Below, piece after piece: positions 25,598-37,900 of a stretch of 64,000 bases of DNA. The stretch is from the NCBI GenBank assembly GCA_030848705.1, contig CM061241.1:80113178-80177177 (forward strand). Direction: 5' to 3'. Position numbers and translations under genes: made by a program. The first letter of the stretch is position 1. The number at the start of each line of letters is the position of its first letter. The DNA comes from Heracleum sosnowskyi. Taxonomy: Eukaryota > Streptophyta > Magnoliopsida > Apiales > Apiaceae. Below the pieces are notes generated by a model. That model was not told the DNA's origin. It made no database searches and was given only the letters and a program-made list of their open reading frames with translations.

Positions 25598-26016
25598 CTA
25601 AAGCTCATCAAACGAATCATATTCATCATCTTGAACCACATTATCCTGACCCACTATGTTGAGCACCATATTCATCATCGCAGAGAAAAGCACGAACATT
25701 GCAACAATCGTGAACTGTTGTTTCTACTTCATATTGTTCACCTCAGCTTCATGATTATCGCACATTCGATCCATCCTGCGTTTCAACTCTTGTCAAGTGA
25801 ATTGACATTACATTCGTTTAGCTCTTTAATCACCTCTACTGCACGAGGTCCAAGTGGTGGGTCGATCCACTTGTGAAAGCCACAGTTATCATCCGCACAT
25901 TCCCTGAATATCCTACTTGCGTTTTCTCCAAACCAACGTGTGTTCATCGCGCTCATTCGATCACAATCACACATTAGATCCAATACCTCATCCACAGCAG
26001 CCATTTCGCGGGCCAT
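25598..26016 (-). pseudogene. GRF-type zinc-finger protein with coiled coil and membrane tail (MULE accessory gene, frameshifted)
   Basis: The ATG is at 26016, just inside the right TIR. The first 77 codons hold a GRF-like finger: C16-x-C18, C40, C45, then GFHKWIDPP (W50, D52). The frame stops at 25783. One frame over, coding resumes with a charged helix (ELKRRMDRMCDNHEAEV), is broken by a TAG at 25724-25726, and then gives a hydrophobic segment (FTIVAMFVLFSAMMNMVL) ending at 25598. GRF finger, coiled coil and C-terminal membrane helix is the layout of the plant family annotated At4g04775-like. Real GRF fingers (APE2, TOP3A, NEIL3) bind single-stranded DNA. The role in a MULE is unknown; its position is like mudrB. 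Confidence 0.72.
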
Positions 26017-26269
26017 TTCTGTTTGGGGGAGAGTTATTTTCTTAATTAGGGTTTATTATGTTACAATACTGCAAAGGGAGAAAAAAAACCGTTGAAAACG
26101 AATAAGACTGAATTGCCCTCAAGGAAATAGACGGAGTTAACAGAAATAGACGGAAACACGAAAAGTGTTGGTAGTTTGGAGTGTCAATATAACAAGTGTT
26201 AGTTTTTGAACTTGAGTATCCCAAGTGATCTGACACCTAAACTACAAGTACACATAATGCAGTTTACTC

Positions 26270-26703
26270 TGAATAATTCCAAGAAGATTTTCTTTCAAAT
26301 CATCGAATTAAGCTTCATGCCTGCTAAAAGAACATAAAGATATACTGATGTCCAGAAAAGAACATGAAACCTGAAACGTGAATTTTGTATATAACCACAT
26401 AAAGATTCATTTCATTTTCACTTCATACAAAAATGTAACAGAAGTTCAAATTGAACTCTATTCAAGAAAAGATATATAGATGTTACAAGTGTTCTAATGA
26501 ATTCTAATACAATCAAATAGCTATGACGTGGAACATACACTGCCGTAAATACAAATCTAATTACTATAACCTTCTATCCTTCGGACAGCAAACGATGAAA
26601 ACTCTGCATGCAATGGACGAAGCTCACTGACGCAGCCTAAAAAATATCATCTTTTTCTTTACAAAGAATTAAAAAAGAAATACAAAGGACCATAATACAC
26701 CCA
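26270..26703. other. 3' flank of the ALA1-type gene
   Basis: The spacer between the MULE and the flippase stop codon holds the presumed 3' UTR of the minus-strand flippase. No other feature was seen. Confidence 0.6.
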
Positions 26704-29700
26704 TTATCCTCTTTGAGGGTCCGAAACTGAGTTCATTTCTACTTCTGAACTCCCAAATTCCCTCAGAGTACCAAATTTCTCGGCTTCTCTTGCAATCTGA
26801 ATATCAGATGGTCTAAAGTATTCCAAATATATCTTTACAACAAAGCGCGGGAGTAACCCTGCTATTACACTGCCAAGCAAGCACAACCAAAACAATCCTG
26901 TCCCTGCAACATGAAAAATTGCCCTGCCAGATATATATGGATTTTCTTGTTAGTACCAGTTCCATCACAAATTATTTTTGGACAAATTCATGTCAAGATT
27001 CTAGGGACAGTAGAGATTTAGATTACTCCACGGTGCCATAACACAAAGCTTAAAAAAATTGGCATGCTAATGGAACAACAGAAATATATTTAATTGTAAG
27101 CTTTAGTATAGCCAACAGTTTGTAGAATACAATCTTTCTTTGGTTTGCAATAATCAATACCTGGTTACTAATTTTTGTTTGGGGGGTTGGTATTAAATTG
27201 AAGCCTAAAGAATTTTTCAAACTCATGCACCATAGCACTAAGAGGAGAACTGAATTTAAGATAGAGAGCATACCAGTAACCAACTAGAATAGGCACAGCA
27301 TCAATAACCATGACACAAATCCAAGTTGCAACAATAGATCCCCAAATGCTTGCATGGGCAAGCCATGACCATCGGTAGACATCCATGGCCAAGTGTACAT
27401 TAACCAAAATAACCACTGCAAGTGTCCAGAGATCCCCTATGCTTGCAATATCAATGTCAGTACCCCAATATGGGAAGAGGGCAGTAAAGAAGATTGCCAT
27501 ACTTTGCCACAAAGTATCAATCATTGTTACCCAAAACAGTTTTGTGTTGTAGCTTTCATTTCTCTGTCCAGCTCCATAAAGCTGAGGATGTTTTAACAAA
27601 GTCATTCTGCTTAGATCTTTATCAAGAATTCCAACAATAATGGTAGGCAAGGAACTGTAGATTATTGAATACAACACGCTGCTCCATTCGTTGATTGCAG
27701 TTGTCAAGGTAAAACCTGTAAACAGTGCATACCTGGGAGCACATATATACAATAAGTTGACTTGGACCATAAGATATTAAGACAATATTTAAACCTTTCT
27801 TCACTTCACAAATTGTGTTTGAAGTAGCTTAAATGTCAACATTATTAATCAAATGCAGGACAAATCATTACAAAAATATCTCTCAACAAACTTAAGCAGA
27901 AAAGCTATTATTAAATACATCAAATAGATTTATGACCGGAGGAAACTCACCAGAACAAGACAAAGACGAACACCGCATTTCTGTAAAAGTTATAGAGGAT
28001 CATGTATCCCATTCGTTGGTAATTCCAATGTCCATGGACCAACAAAAGAGGAACCAAGAATCTGAACTGCCCCATAGCAAAATCTGATGCCATCACAGCT
28101 TGCCGCCCCTCTTGGCCACTAATGCCAATTCCCACATCAGCCATTTGGATCATTGAGACATCATTAGCACCTGAAAATTATTAATCAGTTTATATATTTA
28201 GATCAAATCCACCATAAGATGTCACATATTAATTTTCTGAAGTCTGACTATACTATATAATGTCACGATCAAAATAATGAAATGGGACAAATGGTGCATA
28301 CCATCCCCGATAGCAAGAGTCATGTCTGAAGTTCTCTTCTTTATGAGGGCAACGATTCCTGCTTTCTGTAAAGGAGCCACTCGACAACATAATACGACAG
28401 TACATCTACTGGCTACCTGGAAAAGCTGGAACATGAAGAACAACACAATCAGAAAAGAAAAAAAAAAGTGGGCTTTCAGAGAAACTGTGAATGAGAAAGC
28501 TAGAGGTACCTGATCTTCAAGCTCAGTATCTAGGATATAAACAAGACTTGTTCCATCAATTATCAAGCCAGTTGTACCAAGACCATCTTCAGAACTCCTA
28601 CCTGTGTTGTGTGTATCACCAGATACACTCGAGAGCTTTTTGAGCAAAGTCAATGCATCATCCAAACTCTTTTTACATGACTCCTTAGATCTATTGTTTA
28701 TTACAATCTGTGTCATCCTTCTTGTTAAAAGCTTACAAGAGTAACCAATTGAAATTGCAGTTTCTTGCTTGTCCCCGGTCAAAACCCAAACTTTAATATC
28801 TGCCCTTCTTAATGACTCAATTGCTTCTGGCACACCTTGTTGCAGTTTATCCTCAATCCCAGAGGCACCAAGTATAATGAGATTGTTTTCTACATTGGTG
28901 GCAACCTTGCGAAGTAAAGCAGCCCTCCCCATTACAGCAGTACTTGCTGTCTCATAAGAAGACTGCCATTGCTCAAACTCGGAAGAACTTAATTCCCGCT
29001 TTCCGACAACAAGGGTCCTCAAACCCATCGAAGAAAAGGCGTGAAGGTGGGCCTTAGTTTCTGTTGTGTGAAGATTCGAAGATTTGTCTATAACATTAAA
29101 CATGGATGTGTCAGCACCTTTTACAAAGACTTTCATTGTTCTGTCAGGACACCCTAATATGACTGACATCCTTTTACGATCACTATCAAACTCATGCATA
29201 CCCAAAACATTGAACCTGTACATCCAGATATTAAGCAAATAAGGTCATGATAAAGTTTGTATGAACAAATCCGCAATAAGGCAAGGCCTCACAGATACAA
29301 GTATAAACTAGTACAAATTAGTTTATGAAGGAAAATGAAGAGAAAGCAGAAGAGAGCATACACATTAGTGAGCTTATAGAATGATGATTAAACTGATACG
29401 GATATAACCCTACCTCCCTACCACACACCAGTACCCATCCTTATTGTCATTTTTTTTTTCCAATGCTGACTTGAAACACTTGGGAGTGTAAAATTTATGT
29501 TTATGGTTTGAAAAGATAACTACATTGACTGATTATAGCTAGAATTTTGTAGTCAAATATTAAACTTCTGCTTGAGTATTTAAAGTGTTGTCAAACACCA
29601 AAACGTACTAGAAGCTTCCGGTCTAATTTTTTTGCGCCTCTGAAACATAAGCTCCTAGTCCATATTATTAACAGAAGCTGCTTAACGCACTGACAAGTCA

Positions 29701-31851
29701 TAATAACATTATAAAGTAGGCATTTCATATAATTGTGTTAATGAGATATGTCCTGTGAAGAAAATATCGTCAAATTACCTCTGTCTGTCCCCTTGAATAT
29801 CAATAACTATGTGACCAGAAGTTCGTTCTATCAGCATATAACCGTATGCAGCAGCGGCATAAACCAATGCCTGCTCATCTGGAGATTCTCCCTGATAATC
29901 TATCAGTCTCTCAGCAGGATCAGCGCTGGGAACAACAATAGGAACAATGGTATTGCAAGCTGCCAATGCAAGGAAGAAATCATGAATGCTGTTACTTTCA
30001 CTAGTACCCTTCCCACTTTTTAGCAGTCGTAGAAGATCTGGATCAACCTTCACATTCATCTTTGGCTTCAACACTTGTCCATCCACTAATAAAAAATCAA
30101 ATTCAAAGATTATCAGCTTACTTTTGGCAGTTAATTTTCAAATAACTTGGTTTTCTGCAACAAAATATGGACATAACAATAACTGTAGATACAGAGAAGA
30201 AATTATGTCTTGCCAGGGTATAAACACAAATTGTCTCACCTTGAACACTGTATCCAGATTGTTCACCTTGTAAACTTGCTTTTGAGCCACTATAGTCCAC
30301 ACCAGCAATTGTGGCACATTGAAATTCCATTTTGTTTTCTGTCAATGTCCCAGTTTTGTCAGAGAATACATACTTAATCTGACCTAAATCTTCATTTATA
30401 TTTAAAGCCCTGCACTGGAATCTTGAATTTGAACTTTCATCATACAATTGATCGTCACGGATCATAAAATAAGCCTGACCAATACGGACAAGCTCCATTG
30501 ATATATACAATGAGATGGGAATCATGATCTGGAAAACGATAACGCACATAAGGAATGTAAAGACTATCTCCATTCCCCACCCATAGTACTTGTAGTTATC
30601 ATTCTTTCCATCAGAGAAATCCTTTCTTCTGTAAAAGGGCATGACATCTAGCTCATCTCTATGACGCCTCAACCAAACTGCTGCACAGATAGATACGACC
30701 GTGCACAAGGTAACAAGGAATATAGAGAGGTAAATGATCTCCTTGTTCATATGGGTTTCAAGGCGGCTTCTCTTTGAAGGGGCTCCGGAGCTGTTGAGCA
30801 TAACCTTGGTCTCCCTGCCAGCATAAACTGCAACACCAACAGCCCAGGCAGTGTTCTTGAGCATGCATCCTCGCAGAACAATATTTGAAGGTCCAAGAGA
30901 CATACGCTTCCCATCAATCTCCATGTTTGCCTGGAATCCATAAATATTTCTATTGGGTTTTTCACACTTGATCAGCCCGCTAATCTTGTCGTTCTCTAGA
31001 TTCTTTGATAGGGTCTCTTGCTTTGCATATCTTGTCTTTAAATTAGACTCTCCGTCCAAATTTATGGTGAGAATATAAGCAACACCAGTTGGGTCACTAG
31101 TTGAAAGCACTACCATATCACATGGTAATGTTTCATTGGCAAAAACTTTAATAATGTCGCCTACTCTAATATCTTTCGACTTCTTATGTTGAAATTGACC
31201 ATTGACCCAAACAGATGCAAGCTTGTTGTTCTCCATTTTATCAGATCGATGCCTCCTATAATCCTCATAGGCATCCTTAACAGCACTAACTAATAACACA
31301 AACGTCAACGGAAGCAACGAAGCTGTTCGACCAAAAACAGCAAGCTGCGGAAGCTGATTAAGAATGACAATCGCAAGAAAATAAATATACGCAACCCTAT
31401 GAAACTGTTCAAACAAGTTCCTAGGCAAGAACGTGAGGACCGAATACTTGGCAGTCCTAATAGAATTCCCGGCAAATTCAAACTTCTCATTCGTCTTAAT
31501 AGGATCATTTATATACACTAGCCTAGCATCCTCATCATTAATCTCTCTTTGCGACAACCCAAACCCATCTGAATCAGCACCACCTCTCGACCGAGCCCGT
31601 GATCCCAAATCAACAAAATTCACCTCCCTAATCGAATTATTACTAGACCTAATCGACGACCCACCTCGTAAAGACGAAGAATTCACAACATTATTAGGTC
31701 CAACAGAATTACTATTACCACTAGAGCTATTACTCTCCATCCTAAACGACGATTTCGACGAATAATTCCCAGAATCAGACTTAAAAACCTCTTGTTTCTG
31801 AAGGGTATCTGGGGTTTTAGGTGAAGTAATCAAAAGAGGTCTAGAGGCCAT
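26704..31851 (-). CDS. ALA1: Phospholipid-transporting P4-ATPase (flippase), ALA1-type
   Basis: Seven exons: 30240-31851, 29779-30085, 28510-29215, 28302-28425, 27951-28170, 27274-27732, 26704-26923. All are GT-AG with matching phases, giving 1215 residues. P4-ATPases flip aminophospholipids to the cytosolic leaflet, driven by ATP and with an ALIS/Cdc50 beta subunit. Landmarks: a long Ser-rich N-terminus (1-110), PRNLFEQFHRVAY at TM1, DGES (266-269) of the actuator domain, phosphorylated Asp498 in DKTGTLT, KGAD nucleotide binding, LTGDKQETAI, then the GDGANDVSM hinge split by an intron. The C-terminal exon encodes PSDIQIAREAEKFG, a typical ALA1-type end. Length is close to the family's (about 1160). 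No lesions seen. Confidence 0.95.
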
Positions 31852-32144
31852 GATCTAAAGATCACAGACCACTTCAACAACTCAAACTCAAGACTCAATA
31901 AATTCATCAAACACCCAGATTACAGATCACAATAAAACACAAAACCCAGATTCAAACTTGTAATAATAATTCAACTTAAGACAATGTAGGGAAAGACCAA
32001 CTATAGCCACAACAAACACATGTAAGTATTATTATACAAACGAAAGATGAATAAAGAGGGCAAGTGAAAGTGTATGTGTAGTTGCTAAAATAAGGAATGT
32101 CGGAAACTTACTTGAGGATACAACAACAAGACATTGTAGAAAAC

Positions 32145-32337
32145 ATGTATGTATGTATGTATGTATGTATAATAGGATTGGCGTTTGTAATGGGTTTATT
32201 GGGTTAGGAAGGATGATTCAACAAAGTGGGCTAATTGTTATTATTGGTTGATAGTTATAAGAAAAAAAATGAATGAATAATAACGTAATTAAATTATTGA
32301 GAGAGAGAGAGAGAGAGTTCAAAGGTCAAAAGAAAGT

Positions 32338-32370
<33 letters not shown>
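32145..32370. repeat. Microsatellites upstream of ALA1-type gene
   Basis: Six to seven ATGT units (32145-32170) and two GA runs (about 9 and 14 units) lie 300-520 bp upstream of the ATG. GA/CT tracts near plant promoters can act as GAGA-type elements; here that is only possible. Confidence 0.7.
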
Positions 32371-32374
<4 letters not shown>

Positions 32375-32586
32375 GCTAAGGAATAAGATTTGGAAGATTG
32401 GTAAGAGTCGTCATTGGCGACAAACAGCTAATCAGTTTACTCAATCCCATAATTTTTTCACAGATATTGATAGGACTATGAGATTAATTACAAGGAGGGT
32501 GTTGGTTGTTTGTTTCTTCTGGAAGGTTGTCAAGTGAGTAAAATGTTACTATTATATTAAATAAAATTAATAAATATTAAATAATA

Positions 32587-32793
32587 CTCTCTCCGTCCCA
32601 TTTATATTGTCCACAAACCAAATTCCACATATTTAATCATCAAACAAAAATTACCAATTTTAAGCTCAACTATTAGCATATTTGTAAAATTTTAACAAAT
32701 TTAACATCTATTTTACCATAATTAGCTAACGTGGTCAAATATTTTGGGACAAATAAATATAAATTGTGACAAATATAAATCGGACGGAGGAAG
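32587..32793. mobile_element. Stowaway-like MITE (~207 bp)
   Basis: Ends CTCTCTCCGTCCCA (left) and, inverted from the right, CTTCCTCCGTCCGA, each beside a TA target dinucleotide (32585-32586 and 32794-32795). CTCCCTCCGTCC ends with TA duplication identify Tc1/mariner-derived Stowaway MITEs. Confidence 0.85.
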
Positions 32794-33010
32794 TATTATT
32801 TTTCAAGTAAATTTACGTAATTGATTTTTAATGTATTGTATTAATTGAACATGAACAATAATTTTGGAATAGAAATAATAATAAAAAAATAGAGGAAAGG
32901 TGATCAAAATAAATGGACATGAAAAGTATAAGAGTCGGAAATAAGTGTTCAATTGACAAGTTATTTGTTGATAGAGAAAAATTATATCTAAAATATAAAT
33001 CATATTTAAT

Positions 33011-33748
33011 TTAAGAGTCAATTTTGGTGGCCAAAATTTATATTGAGTTTTAAAATTATGGCTGAATTTAAAATTTTGTAATTTGGTGGTCAAAAGTTTT
33101 TACCGAGTTTTAAAAGAGTGGTTGCATTTTGAGTTTTACAAATCGGTGTCCATGGTTTATTCTGAATTTTAAAAAATTAGTTGTATTTTAATTATTTAAA
33201 AAATTTAAAAATATTAATTTGTTGATACATGTGATTAAAGTAATTGAACAATTTGAAAAATATCTTGTTGACACATAATTATTTGTTAAAAGTAAAAAGA
33301 TTATCGAGTTTGAGTTTTAATTCAAGTTCAAATTAAAGATAAGATTATATTTCGAATGAGCAATTCAAACTCAATTCGATGAGCAAACTCAAATTTGACT
33401 ATAACTCTTTTTCGAGAATCATTTAGACTCGATGATCTTTTTTTTTCTAAACTTCGGATAAATTTTTATGTGTTCGTGTTGAATCGGTATTATTTTTAAA
33501 AACTTTAATTTAATATTTTTTCCCAATAATATTTTCCTTTTTATTTTTTTAAATTGTTGAATTATTGAAGCATGACAATCTCTTTAAAATTCTGTATAAA
33601 ATATGACCACTGATTTATAAATCTAGAAGTATAATCACTATTATGAAACTCGATAAAAACTTTGACCAACGATTTAAAATTTTCAAATTTAGCAATCATT
33701 TTGAAACTCGATGCAAAATTTGGCCACCAAAAAGCATCTAACTCTTAA
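33011..33748. mobile_element. Unclassified inverted-repeat element (~740 bp)
   Basis: Arms of roughly 200 bp (about 33011-33215 and 33535-33748) are inverted copies of each other. Within each arm a unit of the form GGTGGCCAAAATTT...GAGTTTTAAAAT recurs two to three times. Ends read TTAAGAGT/ACTCTTAA. I found no convincing target duplication. No coding capacity. Confidence 0.6.
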
Positions 33749-34909
33749 CTTAAAGAAACAGAATCATCTTAATTTACTTGTAGAGAAGATCAGGAGAACT
33801 AACAAGCACAACATGAGGATGAACATGGGGAGTTAACACTTCATGACTTATGTAACAACAAGTGAGACAAGGAAACTCAGGGACAAATGAATTTTACCTG
33901 ATACAATTTATTTAATTTATTAATTTGCTGCGAATTAAGCAGCCGGTTTATATTTAGACACAATTCGAATGTCACCCCATAATTCAAGTTATTTTCACCG
34001 TAAGCCGAAAATGCACCGCTAAAGTCTAAAAAGATGCACACATAAGATTCCATTTAGAGGCAATAATATGCTTAGTTGTAACTGAAAAACAAACACATGT
34101 TTACAGTGTTTTATGTCCGGCTTGTGCTTGGTGTCTTCTGTCATGCTCCCTTATATTATTTTTTAATTTAATAGTATGTTTTTTCTCTTTTTTTGCACGT
34201 TTACGGTTAAGTCCTTTTAATTACAAAAAGTTTATTAAATCGATTAAAATTAAACAAACAAATTTATTATTTTCACACAATGCTTAAATTGGCAAAAATA
34301 GTACCAGATTATAGTTTGGAATATCTTGTTAGAACGAGGAAAACGCGTGTTGAAATTTAAAAAAAAGAAAAAAGATGAAGCATCTGTGATGTACCCATTC
34401 ACCTGTTTTTCAACCCAAGACCATTTCTCCATTTTTCAAAGTGTCCAGTTTCTTCTGGATGCGACCATTCTCACAAGTTCCAGAGCCTTTGTTAGTCTAG
34501 GTCTCTGAATGATTCATCATCGTATTAGACTTACAGATCCTGCCTGTAATTCAGCTTTTTGTGATCCAAATGAACATTTAATTTAGTTAAGTATTTGAGA
34601 ATATATAGACAGCTAGGACAACAACTCCTTTCCAGCTCTTGGCCCAGAGCCATGTTTTCGATTTCTCGGAACACATGAAGACCTACAGATTTGAAGATTA
34701 CATAAAATATTTTAACATACACGACGCAGGAGGCAGAACTAGAGTCATGTAAAAGTTGATACATTCTAACATTTGTGATGATGAAGGAAATTACGACAAC
34801 ATATAACTCTTTACAAAAACAAAACTAGTCAATTATTTCTCCCTCTTCTTTTGGAGCTCCTGCAGAAGCCTTGTTAACCCTGCCTTCTGCCTTCCTAACA
34901 TTTTTCATT

Positions 34910-37900
34910 TCATTCATCTTCATCGATGTGTAACTGTTTTTGCTCCATCGGTCCGTCCTCACCTGTTTCTTTTACAATTACTGTTGGGAACATTAAGGGC
35001 TTCTCCGGCTGGTCTTTAAAGAACGAATTCATTACCATAAACCTAAAGACCTGTAACAGGCGGCTTCTATCTCTACGGATATCTGCACTTAGGAGCTTCT
35101 GCAGAAGAGTTGGTTCCCTCTTCTGAACAGTTATTGTATCATTGTTTCTTGTTCTTTGCATTTGTTTAGAGGCGCTTTGATCATTCATATTTGCAGGATC
35201 TTTGTTCGAGGGTCTTTGCTTCTTGCCAAATCTGTCATTTTCATGTCTTCCTCTTTTATTGGATCTGTTTCGAGACCTTCCCCTCTTGTTAAATGCTGGA
35301 TGATTCTGCTCTGCTCCATGAACCTGTTTCTCTGAATCAGAGAGATAATGTGCTGGTATTTCTGCTACCTCGCACCCCAACTCCGCTTGTTTAACCAGAA
35401 CTTCTTTTAGTTGCTGCAAATACCATTTACTATAAACAACTCCAACTTGAATTTTAATACAAGTAAAGAAACCCATTCAGAGGGCAGTGGAAGGCATTGC
35501 TTACAAACTTAATTTTTCAAGAAAATACAGTGTATTTAATCAGAGGACAGGTATTGTGCTAACTGCTAAACATGGGAATAGAAAACTGGTGTGCACAAAT
35601 TTGTATCTGGTTAGGCCATTTAAATAAAACTCCTACCCTGCAAATCCTTTAAATATCATCCAAGCTAGCAAAACTTTAAGATATAGCAATGATCATTTGA
35701 GCAAGATTTTAACTAGATATAATATCAATGTGGCTCCAACGAGTGGTAAGAGTATGTCCACTGAGAGGTGCTAATTTTATAATCCAGTATAGCATCAATT
35801 ATGAAACAAACCTCTCCAATGCTAACCTTGATTCTAAATAGAATCAAGTATAGATGTTGCTATAATTGCCACATAGGCATGCAAGTGACAAAATGATGAG
35901 AAATGGATAAATAAAGCAATAGTGACATATATATTTGTGCATTTAAAGGTTAGATAGTTAAAATATAGCCAAATTTTGAACTATTTGGTGTCATTTCAAA
36001 ACAATGCATTGGATTTAAAAATTTATTTTAACATCAAAAATCACTTTTTGGTTTATAAGGTATCATAATATAGCAATAGCTAGACGTATTTTAGCACTAG
36101 CATTCGACATGCTATAGGCAGATTGTGGCAATCATTTTTGAAACAAAACATTTACTAGATCAGCAACCATGACCTAGCTCATTAACTTCATAATACACAA
36201 CTGAATCTCTAAAAACACTTATCAACCAAGATCCAAGATTTGAAAAATCAATTACAGATTTTCTCACCTATGTTATAACTTGTAACACAGTAGAAATCAT
36301 ATAGTGAACCAATAGCTATTTTAACAGACTGCCATCGACTCCATTTGATAGAAGATTATTGATTAGCCAGACTAACACGGATCACCTCGATAGCATATTT
36401 ACTGAGCAAAAGTCATGCTTGTCCAGAAGATAGTAAAATCAAAACATCCATATAAATTCCTACCCTAGCATACAAGTAATTTTACAGTTATGTGTCACCC
36501 TACCTGACGTCTTAACTTTGCCTCTGTATCAGCAAGCTCCGATTCTGCCATTTTTTTCTTAGATTTCTGCAAGAAATAATGTCAGTTATATATACATAAG
36601 CCACACTTCAGATTACAATATGTTAAGTTTAAAAATAAAACCTTGTCTTAATAATTACGCAAACAAAAACAAACCTTCTCTATATTGCTTTCTGATGGAT
36701 AATGTCTTTTGCGTGCTTCACGCCACTGGTGGATTTCTTGTTCCGTATAGTTTGGAGGCGGAAATCTTTACTTGTACATAAGCAAGCATAATGTCAAAAA
36801 ATATTTAAAAAAATCAATAATGTATTGTGATACTACTCTACAAATAATCTATGTACAATTTTCCTAAAAATCTACTTACGAAAACATGAATCCTGATTAC
36901 TACAGGACAACGTGATCCATTGAGTAGTTGCTTAATTATATGATTGTTTTCTAACAGAAACATAATGACAAAAGGCCTTGGTGTCAAACATTATGCTAAC
37001 TCCAGAAAATTACTTATCAATATCGTGCAATTGCTAAAGTTCGGGTTCGAATCCTAGTAGGTGCAGATAGGATACCCCTTGTGGGCCCTGTGAATTCTAT
37101 GATAGGGGGAACCCTTATCGCGGTATCCCTGCTCCCACTGAAAGAAACATTAAAGAAAAATTGAATAGAGCTGAATTACTTTTTCTTCTCCACCTGAGTT
37201 CCATCGCTAGGATCAGGAAGCCCAAATTTCCTTGAGCTTTCATTTTGATAACCTGCAATAAAATAAAATTTTAGATCTGACGGAGCATTTTAGCTGTAAT
37301 TAGGTGAAAGCTAAACCATTGGAATTATATAGAAATATACCTTCTCTAGCTATCATTATTTGCCAAATACCCCTTTGTACTTAAAATATTTACTGATATA
37401 CTTCTACACTAACCAATATTGGCAAGTAAACAGAAAGCTAAGAAACTTATCAATAGACAATGAATATGATTCTACACAGGGTCCACCAACTTCATATGTG
37501 GCAATCACTGCCAAATATTCAACTAACATTTGAGCTCCCGAAGGCTTATATATTGTCAAGGCTTGACCATGATCCCCCAACCACAAAGGACTCTGTCACA
37601 TGACAGGAGTAAGTAGGCATTTATGAAATCCGTAGTCATCCATATTCATACCAAATGAGAAGTTACGGACTAGGTAGGAGTCCATCGTAGATGATTAGTT
37701 GGTAAGTACATCTGAAACTAATGAGGTGACATAAAGAAACGAATATGGAAACTTTGAGCACAACTTAAGAGACTGATATTAAAGACTTGCATTACTCCAG
37801 TGACTTCCACTTATGATGACGCCACTGGCCTAATCTATCTGGTGATTCAGAACTAGCTGAGTCATGACATTAGACTCAAATCTCTGTTCTCAAACTCTAA

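Larger units (their letters stand above)
21135..26269. mobile_element. MuDR-type MULE with transposase and convergent GRF gene (5.1 kb)
   Basis: Terminal inverted repeats of 175 bp (21135-21309 and 26095-26269) are more than 90% identical by eye and begin GAGTAAA(G/C)TGCATTATGTG. The flanks TAAATAATT (21126-21134) and TGAATAATT (26270-26278) are a 9-bp target duplication with one mismatch. Inside are a MuDR-like transposase on plus and a small GRF zinc-finger gene on minus, tail to tail, the same convergent plan as maize MuDR (mudrA/mudrB). Nonsense and frameshift lesions in both genes indicate an inactive copy that could still be mobilised through its TIRs. Confidence 0.93.
31852..34909. other. 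Promoter region of ALA1-type gene and spacer to NUFIP 3' end
   Basis: Holds the ALA1 5' UTR/promoter, an (ATGT)n tract at 32145-32170, (GA)n tracts at ~32299-32316 and ~32341-32370, a Stowaway-like MITE (32587-32793) and an inverted-repeat element (33011-33748). 34000-34900 is presumed NUFIP 3' flank. The minus frame at 34531-34764 has no recognisable domain. Confidence 0.6.

Noticed and set aside
27168..27283. Extension of flippase exon 6 to a stop at 27168
   Set aside because: A GT donor at 27273 joined to the acceptor before 26923 gives the conserved ALA1-type C-terminus, so the extension is intron.
34531..34764. 77-aa minus frame with a CCPSC motif downstream of NUFIP
   Set aside because: No start or splice context tying it to a gene and no recognisable domain; kept as 3' flank.
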